Below are positions 1-6,706 of a stretch of DNA of 21,685 nt, in pieces. The stretch comes from Clostridia bacterium. GTDB lineage: Bacteria > Bacillota > Clostridia > Oscillospirales > Ruminococcaceae. The DNA is taken from NCBI GenBank assembly GCA_021152595.1, contig JAGKVC010000048.1, forward strand, positions 1 to 21,685, written 5' to 3'. A model generated the notes under the pieces. It made no database searches and was not told the DNA's origin. It saw nothing but the letters and a program-made list of their open reading frames with translations. Numbering within the stretch: position 1 is the first letter of the stretch; each line of letters begins with the position of its first letter. Position numbers and translations under genes: made by a program.

Positions 1-1
1 G

Positions 2-76
2 CTTGATCCGTCGCTTTCCTCCTCGGAGCTGATCCGGCTCTCGCTGCTTCAGCTCGGCAAAAACATGTTCAAATAA
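2..76 (+). CDS. C-terminal tail of an upstream gene (partial)
   Basis: An open frame enters from the left edge and ends at TAA (74-76), giving about 24 residues rich in Leu and Ser and ending in GKNMFK. The next gene starts 36 bases later with its own ribosome site, which fits a short intergenic gap in a co-directional cluster. The helical Leu-rich tail is loosely like the last helix of the DNA polymerase III delta subunit (HolA), but it is too short to identify, and I do not claim that function. The rest of the gene is outside the window. Confidence 0.55.
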   Translation, partial: LDPSLSSSELIRLSLLQLGKNMFK

Positions 77-111
77 TTTTGTCAGAAACGGCAGACGACA
101 GAGGTGGGATC

Positions 112-741
112 ATGAGAGGCAGCACAAAAGCAGCATTGACTGCAATCGCGCTTACCGTCTTTGCGATCGCAGGCGGCAGCGCCTATTACTACGCACATCC
201 GCAGATTCAGGCGAAGCACACGCTGAATCAGTTTTTGCGTGCATACAGACACGGCGACAGCAAGGGCTTCTGCCGGTATTCCGTCTATGAGCAGTTCGCG
301 CCGTTCTTTGAGATGTTCGACGGCGCTGACGAATCGCGCCCGAAGGAGGACCGGATCGCGGAAGAGCTTGAAGGAATCCTGGAGGGAACCGAGGAGATCC
401 GCTCGTTTGAGGTGAGCGGTACGTCGGAATATCTCGACGGAATGGCGGAGCAGGCAAAGACGATCCGTGAGAATCATGAGCTGGAGCTGAAGATTCTGGC
501 GGATCATGATCTCGAGGAGAATGCGGACGATGCGGAAAATTATCAGAAGATGCTTTCCTATTTTGAATCGGTGAAGCATGCGTATGTCTTTGATGTGACC
601 GTGCAGTATCGGGATGAGGCGCAGCAGCCGGAAACCATGCAGATCGCCGTCACGAAGTCAAGCGGCAGATGGAAAGCCGATCCCTTTACCCCGATGATGC
701 TGATTCCGAAGATTCACGATCCGTATGAACAGGATACATAA
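112..741 (+). CDS. Membrane-anchored envelope protein, first of three tandem paralogues
   Basis: This 209-residue protein has one N-terminal membrane segment (about residues 7-27) without a lipobox or clear signal cleavage site, then a soluble domain presumably outside the membrane. The start is ATG 112, because GAGGTGG (101-107) precedes it; the frame also opens further upstream at a TTG (79) with no ribosome site. The soluble part begins with a helical motif (TLNQFLRAYRHGD) and ends with a beta segment where a Trp sits in 'GRWKADPF'. Both motifs recur in the next two genes (TMKNFLDATVEGD and GEWRVDL; VLKGFLDGCLNHD and DKWQLEL), so the three are paralogues. The layout resembles small NTF2-like/DUF4878-type lipoprotein domains, which is inference. 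Function is unknown. It lacks the C-terminal extension of the second paralogue. Confidence 0.85.
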   Translation: MRGSTKAALTAIALTVFAIAGGSAYYYAHPQIQAKHTLNQFLRAYRHGDSKGFCRYSVYEQFAPFFEMFDGADESRPKEDRIAEELEGILEGTEEIRSFEVSGTSEYLDGMAEQAKTIRENHELELKILADHDLEENADDAENYQKMLSYFESVKHAYVFDVTVQYRDEAQQPETMQIAVTKSSGRWKADPFTPMMLIPKIHDPYEQDT

Positions 742-775
742 TATAAAAATATTACAATACGGGAGGATACTGAGA

Positions 776-1963
776 ATGAAACGAACAAGCAGAACCCTTG
801 CAGGCATGCTCGCACTGATGCTCTGCGCAGGCATGCTCTCCGGCTGCGGTGATACACAGCAGCAGGCAGCCGACACGCGCAGCATGATCACGGTACAGGA
901 TGACGCGGCAGCAGAGGACGATCAGCGCGGCGACCTCAACGGCGACGGCTTGCAGGATGTTACCGACGCACAGCTTCTCATGCGCTATTATGTCAGCAAT
1001 ACGCTCTCGAACAAGCCGCTCGCATGGGCAGAGCTGATCGGCAATGCCCCGAAGACCGATCCGAAGGAGAAGGATAAGCAGGCGGCTGAGAAAACAATGA
1101 AGAATTTTCTCGATGCAACCGTCGAGGGCGATGCAGCGAAGGTCTTTCAGTATTCCGGCATGGGTGACATGCTGCGGATGATGTCGAAATCGACGAAGAC
1201 CGATGAGGAGCTGATCAATGATCCGAATTTCACGATCAACAAGATCGAGAGCTACACAATGGGTGAGGCGGTCGAGGCTCCGGAGGCGCTCGCAGAGTAT
1301 CAGAAAGCCTATGAGGAGGGCACCGCGAAGGCAAGAGCGGTCTTTGCAAACAGCAATTCCGCTGCAAGTGAGCTGCGCATGGCATATATGACGCTCTCGC
1401 TGCTCAAGCCTGTGACAAAGCTCTATCAGTGCGAGGTCTCCATGACGAATGAAGGCAAGATAAATACCTCTGATCTGATGATCGTCTGCGATGACAGGGG
1501 TGAATGGCGCGTGGATCTCGGTGTGAATGCAGCGCTGAGCAATTATACCGAAAAGGCGAACCGGACGTCGCTCAATACGTCTGCAAGCGGACTTTCCAAA
1601 GCGGTGAATTCTGCTGTAATAGATCTCGATGAAAAGGAGAACGGCATCCTTCCGCTGCTCGAGGGTGACTATACATGGACCGGTGCCGAAATCGCGTCGG
1701 CGGAGTCTGTGACGTATGATCCCACACTGATTACACGGGATACCGCTGAGGCTTTGCTCAAGAAGCAGGTGCAGAATTATTTTGAAAAGGCGGCCGATCT
1801 GGAATACGTGAGCTTCCGCGTGAAGGACGGTATCTGCACTGCCGCGGCGATCCAGATGAAGCTCTCGACGGGCAGCGAAATCGGTGTCTATCCGCAGACG
1901 GATATTCCTGCCGGTACATCGGTGACCGACGCGATGCTCATGGCAGCCGAAAAACACAGCTAA
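776..1963 (+). CDS. Lipoprotein with a dockerin-like EF-hand loop, second paralogue
   Basis: This is a 395-residue predicted lipoprotein. The start is ATG 776 after GGGAGG (761-766). Residues 1-24 form a signal peptide ending in lipobox L21-S-G-C24. A Ser/Asp/Ala-rich linker leads to one dockerin-type calcium loop at residues 53-64 (D53, N55, D57, G58, D61, D64), followed by the LLMRYYV helix usual for dockerin repeats; there is no second loop. From about residue 105 comes the domain shared with the neighbouring paralogues, ending near GEWRVDL. The C-terminal section (about 270-395) begins with an 'NTSASGLSKAVNSAV' stretch reminiscent of pilin-like proteins, then a part that matches the out-of-frame end of the next gene. 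Known dockerins bind cohesins in cellulosomes; a single loop right behind the lipid anchor is unusual and may serve only for calcium or folding. Confidence 0.88.
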   Translation: MKRTSRTLAGMLALMLCAGMLSGCGDTQQQAADTRSMITVQDDAAAEDDQRGDLNGDGLQDVTDAQLLMRYYVSNTLSNKPLAWAELIGNAPKTDPKEKDKQAAEKTMKNFLDATVEGDAAKVFQYSGMGDMLRMMSKSTKTDEELINDPNFTINKIESYTMGEAVEAPEALAEYQKAYEEGTAKARAVFANSNSAASELRMAYMTLSLLKPVTKLYQCEVSMTNEGKINTSDLMIVCDDRGEWRVDLGVNAALSNYTEKANRTSLNTSASGLSKAVNSAVIDLDEKENGILPLLEGDYTWTGAEIASAESVTYDPTLITRDTAEALLKKQVQNYFEKAADLEYVSFRVKDGICTAAAIQMKLSTGSEIGVYPQTDIPAGTSVTDAMLMAAEKHS

Positions 1964-1993
1964 ATCATCATACAGCCAAATAATAGAAAGAAA

Positions 1994-2022
1994 TTGACAG
2001 CGTCGTGAGACAATTCTATTAT
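1994..2022 (+). promoter_or_regulatory. Sigma-A-type promoter in front of the third paralogue
   Basis: TTGACA (1994-1999) and TATTAT (2017-2022) are separated by exactly 17 bases, so the -35 box is perfect and the -10 box has one mismatch. The expected transcription start is about 2029, inside the ribosome site and only 7-10 bases before the start codon. The promoter overlaps a dyad: ATAATAGAA (1980-1988) is the exact reverse complement of TTCTATTAT (2014-2022), with TTG (1994-1996) and CAA (2011-2013) extending it. This could be an operator. Confidence 0.6.
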
Positions 2023-2038
2023 CGAAGGAGGAGACATG

Positions 2039-2752
2039 ATGAATCATGGAAAACGACTGCTCTGCGGTCTTGCGGCGCTGCTGCTCTGTGCAGGAATGCT
2101 GAGCGGCTGCGGCAAAAAGACGCAGACAGAATCAGAGGCGGAGAACGCGCCTGCTTCTTCGGCAGCAGAGCCGGAGACATCCGCGGAAGACGGACCGGAT
2201 CCGGAGCAGGATGCAGAAGCCGCAGCGAAAAACACGGCAGAGGCGGAGGAAGTGCTGAAAGGCTTTCTCGACGGCTGCCTCAATCACGATCTTGCGGCGG
2301 TCGATGCCGCAGGAGATTACCGCAATTTGCGCGCTGCCATCAGCGGCAAAGCATTCAGCGATGCAGAATGGCAGGAGGAGGCATCCGGCAGGCTCTTTGA
2401 TGCCTTTGAAAGCTATGAGATCGGTGCCGGCAGCAGCCGCTATCAGGATCTCATGGATTATGATGCCGGAATCAGAAAATTCCTGAATGCCGAGGCGGAA
2501 AACCCCGATCCTGCCGACAGCGATGAAACGCTCCGCTGCATTGCCTATTTGCAGGATGCATACAAGCGCCCCGAGGGCTACTGTGAATTCCCCGTGACGC
2601 TGAAATCCGGAGACGGGGAGCAGACCGATACGCTGTGCCTTGTCAAGGTAGAAGACAAATGGCAGCTTGAGCTTTGCGAAAGCGTCGTTCAGGCAGACGA
2701 TCCGCTCCGAGGAGGAGGTTCTGACGGAGCTTCGCCGCTATATCAAGCGTGA
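2039..2752 (+). CDS. Lipoprotein, third paralogue, C-terminus lost by frameshift
   Basis: As read, this is a 237-residue lipoprotein. The start is taken as ATG 2039 rather than ATG 2036: AAGGAGG (2025-2031) is better spaced, and the lipobox Cys then falls at residue 24, as in the second paralogue, with the same LCAGMLSGCG ending. An acidic Ala/Glu/Ser linker (about 25-75) precedes the shared domain (about 80-215), ending at DKWQLEL. After about residue 219 the frame runs into a Gly/Ser-rich tail and a stop at 2752, with no likeness to the paralogue. The expected C-terminal sequence continues in the frame one base later (see 2697-2945). Neither a sequencing error nor a programmed shift can be excluded from the sequence alone. 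Confidence 0.8.
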   Translation: MNHGKRLLCGLAALLLCAGMLSGCGKKTQTESEAENAPASSAAEPETSAEDGPDPEQDAEAAAKNTAEAEEVLKGFLDGCLNHDLAAVDAAGDYRNLRAAISGKAFSDAEWQEEASGRLFDAFESYEIGAGSSRYQDLMDYDAGIRKFLNAEAENPDPADSDETLRCIAYLQDAYKRPEGYCEFPVTLKSGDGEQTDTLCLVKVEDKWQLELCESVVQADDPLRGGGSDGASPLYQA

Positions 2753-2945
2753 TGCACCGGAGGCAGCGACATGTGCAAATTCCGCGATCCGCATGGAGAA
2801 CGGTACCTGTACCGCAGCCGCCGCGGAGACATCCTTTGCGGACGGCAGCTTCTTCGGGATGCATCCTTCGCGCGCAGATGCCCTCGCATCCATGACGACA
2901 GAGAATATCAGTGCGGCGCTGGAAGCTGCCGCAGAAATGGGATAA
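2697..2945 (+). pseudogene. Out-of-frame C-terminal part of the third paralogue
   Basis: This frame is offset by one base from the lipoprotein gene and has no ribosome site or good start. It reads TIRSEEEVLTELRRYIK..., then a short strand with 'MENGTCTAAAA', 'GMHPS' and a final helix. It lines up with the end of the second paralogue (TRDTAEALLKKQVQNYF, 'VKDGICTAAAI', 'GVYPQ', final helix), so it is the displaced C-terminal domain of the same gene. The second paralogue has about 60 more residues between its Trp motif and this part; those are absent here. One internal deletion of a length not divisible by three would explain both the shift and the missing piece. Confidence 0.65.
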
Positions 2946-2979
2946 TTCAGATAATACTGAAAAAAGGGAGGATCTGGCT

Positions 2980-3705
2980 ATGAATCTTGACGAATTATTG
3001 AAAGAGGCGATTACGAAGCCTGAAAAGCGCTCGCTGTTTCTGCAAATGCTCATCAAGAGCGATGTCTATGTCATCTGCAAAAAGCCGGTCAAGCAGGATG
3101 AGATCAACGGCGGTGTCTCGATGGAGCTGGTTACAACCCAGAATCCGGACGGCGATATCTTCATCCCGTTCTTCACGAGCTACCGTTCCCTTCAGCAGTT
3201 CGCCAAGCGGTATGTCAACTGCTACCGCCTGAACTGCCTGCGCCTGTTTGACCTGATCCAATCGGCAAATGCCGTGCTGAACCCGAATTCCTACGGCAAG
3301 GAATTCTCCTCGCAGGAGATCAAGAGCATCCTCATGGTTGCGCGGAACCTCAATATTCCGGCGATCTCCATGAAGGAGGAGGAGACCATCGAATACCGCC
3401 GCAGCCAGAAGGATGTCGATCATCTGATCCGTCCGCTGACGCGCTATCTTGCGAGACAGGCGAATGTCGATGCCTGTTATCTTGTGGAGATGATCCGCGG
3501 CTGCGAGCGTCCGCAGACCTTGTTTGTCTTTGATATGAGCGGCAATACGCGCAAGCTGTTCTTCCCGCTCTCCAAGTATATGCAGAGCTACACCAAGACC
3601 GGCGATTCGCTCGTGTTTATCAGTCTGGAGGAGCCTGCCGCGAAAAAAGCCGTCAAGGGAATTGATCCCTTCTATATCCGCAAAAAGCGCTTCTTTGAGC
3701 GCTGA
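2980..3705 (+). CDS. SseB-family protein
   Basis: This is a 241-residue soluble protein without signal peptide or membrane segments. The start is ATG 2980 after AGGGAGG (2965-2971), in preference to a start at 2911 that would lie in the preceding gene remnant. The N-terminal half has the SseB-type pattern: a strand with 'DVYVICKKP', then 'GDIFIPFFTSYRSLQQFAK', where the FTS motif and following helix are typical. The C-terminal half (about 155-241) resembles the SseB C-terminal domain, with 'DACYLVEMI' and 'TLFVFDM' strands. SseB is named from enhanced serine sensitivity in E. coli; its biochemical role is not settled, and in Gram-positives it is a common accessory protein. A small hairpin (TTCAG/CTGAA, 2946-2961) lies before the ribosome site. 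Confidence 0.82.
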   Translation: MNLDELLKEAITKPEKRSLFLQMLIKSDVYVICKKPVKQDEINGGVSMELVTTQNPDGDIFIPFFTSYRSLQQFAKRYVNCYRLNCLRLFDLIQSANAVLNPNSYGKEFSSQEIKSILMVARNLNIPAISMKEEETIEYRRSQKDVDHLIRPLTRYLARQANVDACYLVEMIRGCERPQTLFVFDMSGNTRKLFFPLSKYMQSYTKTGDSLVFISLEEPAAKKAVKGIDPFYIRKKRFFER

Positions 3706-3725
3706 CAACGAAAGGAGCAGACAGT

Positions 3726-3953
3726 ATGCCGCCCAAATCCAAACCGACCTCTTCGCATCTTGCACAGGCAGCGCAGCCGAAGGAATCTGCGCAGAAGGTG
3801 CCGGAGACCGCTGCTGAAAAGGCAGCCGCCGCGGCAAATGCCGTGGTCAGTGCAGCCGCAGGCGCTGCGAAGGATGCAGCAATATCCGTCAGGGATGCCG
3901 CAGCCGCAGCCGTAAAGGCAGCCAAAAAGGACGAATCCCACAAAGCGGAATGA
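3726..3953 (+). CDS. Small Ala/Lys-rich helical protein
   Basis: This 75-residue protein is preceded by AAAGGAG (3711-3717) eight bases before ATG, so it is very likely translated. After a Pro/Ser/Thr-rich N-terminus (MPPKSKPTSSH) nearly all of the rest is Ala with spaced Lys, Glu and Asp, predicting one long amphipathic helix of the LEA, YtxH or histone-H1-tail type. There is no signal peptide. The N-terminus closely matches that of the next gene (MPPSHKPSSSH), although the two proteins are otherwise unlike. It sits 20 bases after the SseB-like gene and 42 bases before the next, so it is probably in the same operon. Function is unknown; helix-driven membrane or nucleic-acid contact is possible but speculative. 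Confidence 0.72.
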   Translation: MPPKSKPTSSHLAQAAQPKESAQKVPETAAEKAAAAANAVVSAAAGAAKDAAISVRDAAAAAVKAAKKDESHKAE

Positions 3954-3995
3954 TCCGCGCACGACATCTGTTGTCTGACATGAAAGGAGTTTACT

Positions 3996-4646
3996 ATGCC
4001 GCCCAGTCATAAGCCGAGCAGTTCTCATTCCTCGAGACCGTCTCATTCATCATCCTCGCATTCGTCGCATTCATCCCATTCGTCGCACTCGTCACATTCA
4101 TCCCATTCCTATTCGCATCATTCCGGCGGATATCACCACAGACCGCCTCATCATCACAGCTACGGTCATTCCGGCTACGGCTATTCCGGCGGCTACGGTC
4201 ACCGGAGCTACGGCAGCCGTTCATTCTTCGGAAGCTGCGTCGGCACCGTCGCATTTGTGATCCTGATTATTGTGATTCTGGCGGTCGTTGTATGGGTAAA
4301 GCATAACGGCAGCGGTCAGCAAAGTACCGGAAACAACAATCAGATTGCCGTCACCGATACGTCGCATCAGCCGATCTACGTTGCGGCGCTCGGGCGGGAT
4401 GTTCCGTGGAATTCGGAGTACGACATGTACTACGATAAGCAGACCGACTGCTATTTCTTCCTCAATACCGACATGGATCCGCCGATCTGGCAGTATTGGT
4501 TCGAGGGTGTTTCCTCGCAGTATGGCGAAGATTACGGCTGGCTCGAATGGGATGCAAGGGAGAGCCGCTGGTATGTCCAGACGGGCGAAACCAAATGGGA
4601 GCTCCTGCCGGAGAAATACGCATCCGACCTCTGGCATTTCGACTGA
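3996..4646 (+). CDS. His/Ser-repeat single-pass membrane protein
   Basis: This is a 216-residue protein with AAAGGAG (3983-3989) ahead of ATG. Residues 1-43 are Ser/His-rich, with six histidines at every third position (H22, 25, 28, 31, 34, 37; H-S-S repeats). Residues 44-75 are Gly/Tyr/His-rich. One hydrophobic segment spans about 81-101. The C-terminal domain (about 118-216) is rich in Trp, Tyr and Asp, with related pieces 'YDKQTDCYFF' and 'WDARESRWYV', suggesting small beta repeats. About 18 histidines lie in the first 75 residues, which could bind Zn, Ni or Cu. Without a signal peptide, and with KH after the membrane segment but RSYGSR before it, the topology is uncertain. The C-terminal domain is not one I recognise. 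Confidence 0.82.
   Translation: MPPSHKPSSSHSSRPSHSSSSHSSHSSHSSHSSHSSHSYSHHSGGYHHRPPHHHSYGHSGYGYSGGYGHRSYGSRSFFGSCVGTVAFVILIIVILAVVVWVKHNGSGQQSTGNNNQIAVTDTSHQPIYVAALGRDVPWNSEYDMYYDKQTDCYFFLNTDMDPPIWQYWFEGVSSQYGEDYGWLEWDARESRWYVQTGETKWELLPEKYASDLWHFD
4059..4106 (+). repeat. 9-base tandem repeat encoding His-Ser-Ser
   Basis: Six His codons (CAT or CAC) occur every nine bases, at 4059, 4068, 4077, 4086, 4095 and 4104, separated by two Ser codons of TCN type. The Ser codons vary (TCG, TCA, TCC), so the repeat has drifted at DNA level while the protein pattern is kept. This argues for selection on the peptide rather than very recent slippage. Confidence 0.75.
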
Positions 4647-4674
4647 AACCCTATGAACGGAGAACCGTATTCAT

Positions 4675-5751
4675 ATGATACAAACTGGAAATCCTGTGTT
4701 TGAGGACGAATCCGAGCGTCTCGCAAGCCCCGAGGTCATTCCGCAGGACGGCGATCTCGAGGTCTCGCTCCGCCCGAAAACACTCACTGATTATATCGGA
4801 CAGGATCAGGTCAAGCAGAATCTCGCTGTGTATATTGAAGCAGCAAGACGCCGCAATGAGCCGCTTGACCATGTCCTGCTCTACGGTCCGCCGGGACTCG
4901 GCAAGACCACGCTTTCCGGCATCATTGCGCATGAGCTGGGCGTCAATCTGCGGATCACATCCGGTCCGGCGATTGAAAAGCCCGGCGATCTTGCCGCACT
5001 GCTGACGAATCTCGGCAGGGGCGATGTGCTGTTTGTCGATGAGATTCACCGGCTGTCGCGCGCGGTCGAGGAGATTCTCTATCCGGCGCTCGAGGACAGA
5101 GCGCTCGATATCATGATCGGCAAGGGACCTTCCGCGCGGTCGATCCGTGTGGATTTGCAGCCCTTCACGCTTGTCGGCGCGACGACAAGAGCCGGACAGC
5201 TCTCGGCACCGCTGCGTGACCGCTTCGGCATCGTGCAGCGTCTGGAGCTGTATACGCCGGAGCAGCTCTGTGATATCATCCGCAGAAGCGCGATGCTGCT
5301 GGATATTCCCTGTGAGACGGACGGTGCGATGGAGCTTGCAAGACGCTCCCGCGGAACGCCGCGTATCGCAAACCGTCTGCTGCGGAGAGTCCGCGATTTC
5401 GCCGATGTACTGGGAACGGGCGTCATTGATGCGAAAACGACGCGCGAGGCACTCGAACGCCTTGAGATCGACGAGCTGGGACTGGATAAGCTCGACCACA
5501 GGCTGCTGGATATGATGATCCGCGGCTATCACGGCGGTCCGGTCGGTCTGGAAACGCTCGCCTCGGCAATCGGTGAGGAAGCGGTCACGCTTGAGGATGT
5601 CTGCGAGCCGTATCTGATGCAGCTCGGCATGCTTGCGCGGACGCCGCGCGGCAGAGTTGCGACGCAGCTTGCCTATCAGCATCTCGGATATCCGACAGAG
5701 GAAGGCGCCGCCGCGCAGCAGTATTCGCTGACGGATATGCTCGGCGGCTGA
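4675..5751 (+). CDS. ruvB: Holliday junction branch migration ATPase RuvB
   Basis: RuvB is the hexameric AAA+ motor that, with RuvA, drives branch migration of Holliday junctions in recombinational repair. The 358-residue length is normal for the family. It shows Walker A GPPGLGKT (71-78), Walker B DEIH (122-125), sensor-1 GATTRAG (168-174), the Arg-rich 'GTPRIANRLLRRVRDFA' segment and the C-terminal winged-helix end with 'ARTPRGRVAT'. The start ATG 4675 follows CGGAGA (4658-4663). No ruvA or ruvC is present next to it within the window; ruvA commonly lies directly upstream of ruvB, but here the upstream neighbour is the His-repeat membrane protein. The identification is secure. Confidence 0.98.
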   Translation: MIQTGNPVFEDESERLASPEVIPQDGDLEVSLRPKTLTDYIGQDQVKQNLAVYIEAARRRNEPLDHVLLYGPPGLGKTTLSGIIAHELGVNLRITSGPAIEKPGDLAALLTNLGRGDVLFVDEIHRLSRAVEEILYPALEDRALDIMIGKGPSARSIRVDLQPFTLVGATTRAGQLSAPLRDRFGIVQRLELYTPEQLCDIIRRSAMLLDIPCETDGAMELARRSRGTPRIANRLLRRVRDFADVLGTGVIDAKTTREALERLEIDELGLDKLDHRLLDMMIRGYHGGPVGLETLASAIGEEAVTLEDVCEPYLMQLGMLARTPRGRVATQLAYQHLGYPTEEGAAAQQYSLTDMLGG

Positions 5752-5773
5752 GCGGCAGCAAAGGGGGATGGGT

Positions 5774-6322
5774 ATGAGCCTCTTGCCAAAACAGAATTAC
5801 AGATTCAATCGGGAGATACCGCTGCCGGAAGGTCTGATCAACGGTCAGGCGCTGGGGGCGGTATCAGGTATGAAATTCGGGCTTTCCAACATGAGCCGCA
5901 GCGGATGCGAGGTCATTGCAGTTTACAATGCGCTGCTGCTGCATCACCGTCCGGCGGCATTTCTCGAGATCGCGCGCTATATGGAGCGATTCCGCGTGCT
6001 GCTCGGATTCTGGGGAACGAATTTCCTTTCGCTCGGGCACTGCCTGAAGCATTACGGTCTGAAAACGAAGCGCGTCCGCTCGCCGCAGAAGGTCGAGGAT
6101 GCGCTGCTTTCCGGCAGAACGGTCGTCTATGTCTACTGGGTGAAAAAGCGGTTCCGCTCCTCGGTGCATACGGTCGTGCTGCAAAAGGGCAGAGACGTAC
6201 TCTGCGTATACAATGCGTATAATCAGTGCGGTCATGTGCTGCATGCGAAATTTGAAGATTATCTCCGGCACAGGAAGATGATCTTCGGATATATCATAGA
6301 ACAGGAATCTGAAAAAGATTGA
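5774..6322 (+). CDS. Putative papain-like (C39-type) cysteine peptidase
   Basis: This 182-residue protein shows the order Cys-His-Asn expected of a papain/C39-like fold: 'NMSRSGCEVIAVYNALL' puts Cys45 at the start of a helix, 'SSVHTVVL' holds His132 in a strand, and 'LCVYNAYN' gives Asn147 or Asn150 as the third residue. The middle contains 'GTNFLSLGHCLKHYGL', like the G-T-x-x-x-L-x-x-x-L-x-x-x-G region of C39-like proteins. I chose ATG 5774 because GGGGG (5763-5767) is then well spaced; ATG 5768 directly abuts it. There is no signal peptide, no ABC transporter fusion, and no double-glycine leader peptide seen nearby. Peptidase activity is therefore inferred; a transglutaminase-like or inactive role is possible. 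Confidence 0.7.
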   Translation: MSLLPKQNYRFNREIPLPEGLINGQALGAVSGMKFGLSNMSRSGCEVIAVYNALLLHHRPAAFLEIARYMERFRVLLGFWGTNFLSLGHCLKHYGLKTKRVRSPQKVEDALLSGRTVVYVYWVKKRFRSSVHTVVLQKGRDVLCVYNAYNQCGHVLHAKFEDYLRHRKMIFGYIIEQESEKD

Positions 6323-6337
6323 GGAGCGTAGGAACGG

Positions 6338-6691
6338 ATGGTAGCCTTCGATGAAAATTATGATGCGTATATGCTGGAGCTGGACGGTGTCCTGTTCCGC
6401 TGGGAGGAAAAGCCCGACGCAGCGGCGGAAAAAGCCGCAGAAAGGACAGCCGGTGCGTATCACAAAAATATCCGCAAAATCGCGGAATTTCTCATTGATG
6501 ATCTGATCCGTGATATCTGGGGCATCAGCGATCCGGATCAGGTGATCGCAAGGCTCGGCAGACCGCAGATCGCACCGGGGCTGCGGCAGGTTGTGTATTG
6601 TGAGCATCTGTTTGACCAGCTCCATGTGATCAGCTTTGAGTATCTCGACGATGAGTTTTTACGCTTGCAGGCTGTCGATCTCGACGGCTGA
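6338..6691 (+). CDS. Uncharacterised 117-residue protein
   Basis: This is a soluble acidic protein without signal peptide or membrane helices. GAGGAG and AGGAAC lie in the 16 bases between it and the C39-like gene, so co-translation is likely. An N-terminal part with 'YDAYMLELDGVLFRW' strands is followed by an Ala/Glu linker, a helix (about 40-60), and a C-terminal beta segment with 'VVYCEHLFDQLHVISFEYL'. I do not recognise the family. The compact size and the position directly behind a putative peptidase would allow a regulator or inhibitor, but nothing in the sequence proves this. Confidence 0.72.
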   Translation: MVAFDENYDAYMLELDGVLFRWEEKPDAAAEKAAERTAGAYHKNIRKIAEFLIDDLIRDIWGISDPDQVIARLGRPQIAPGLRQVVYCEHLFDQLHVISFEYLDDEFLRLQAVDLDG

Positions 6692-6706
6692 CGAAAGGAG
6701 CGTTCC

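Noticed and set aside
752..2047. Minus-strand open frame of 431 codons across the dockerin-type lipoprotein
   Set aside because: Same composition artefact; no ribosome site, and the plus-strand gene has signal peptide and lipobox.
2638..2648. Perfect 11-base palindrome CCTTGTCAAGG inside the third paralogue
   Set aside because: Short and within coding sequence, with no second copy seen; likely chance.
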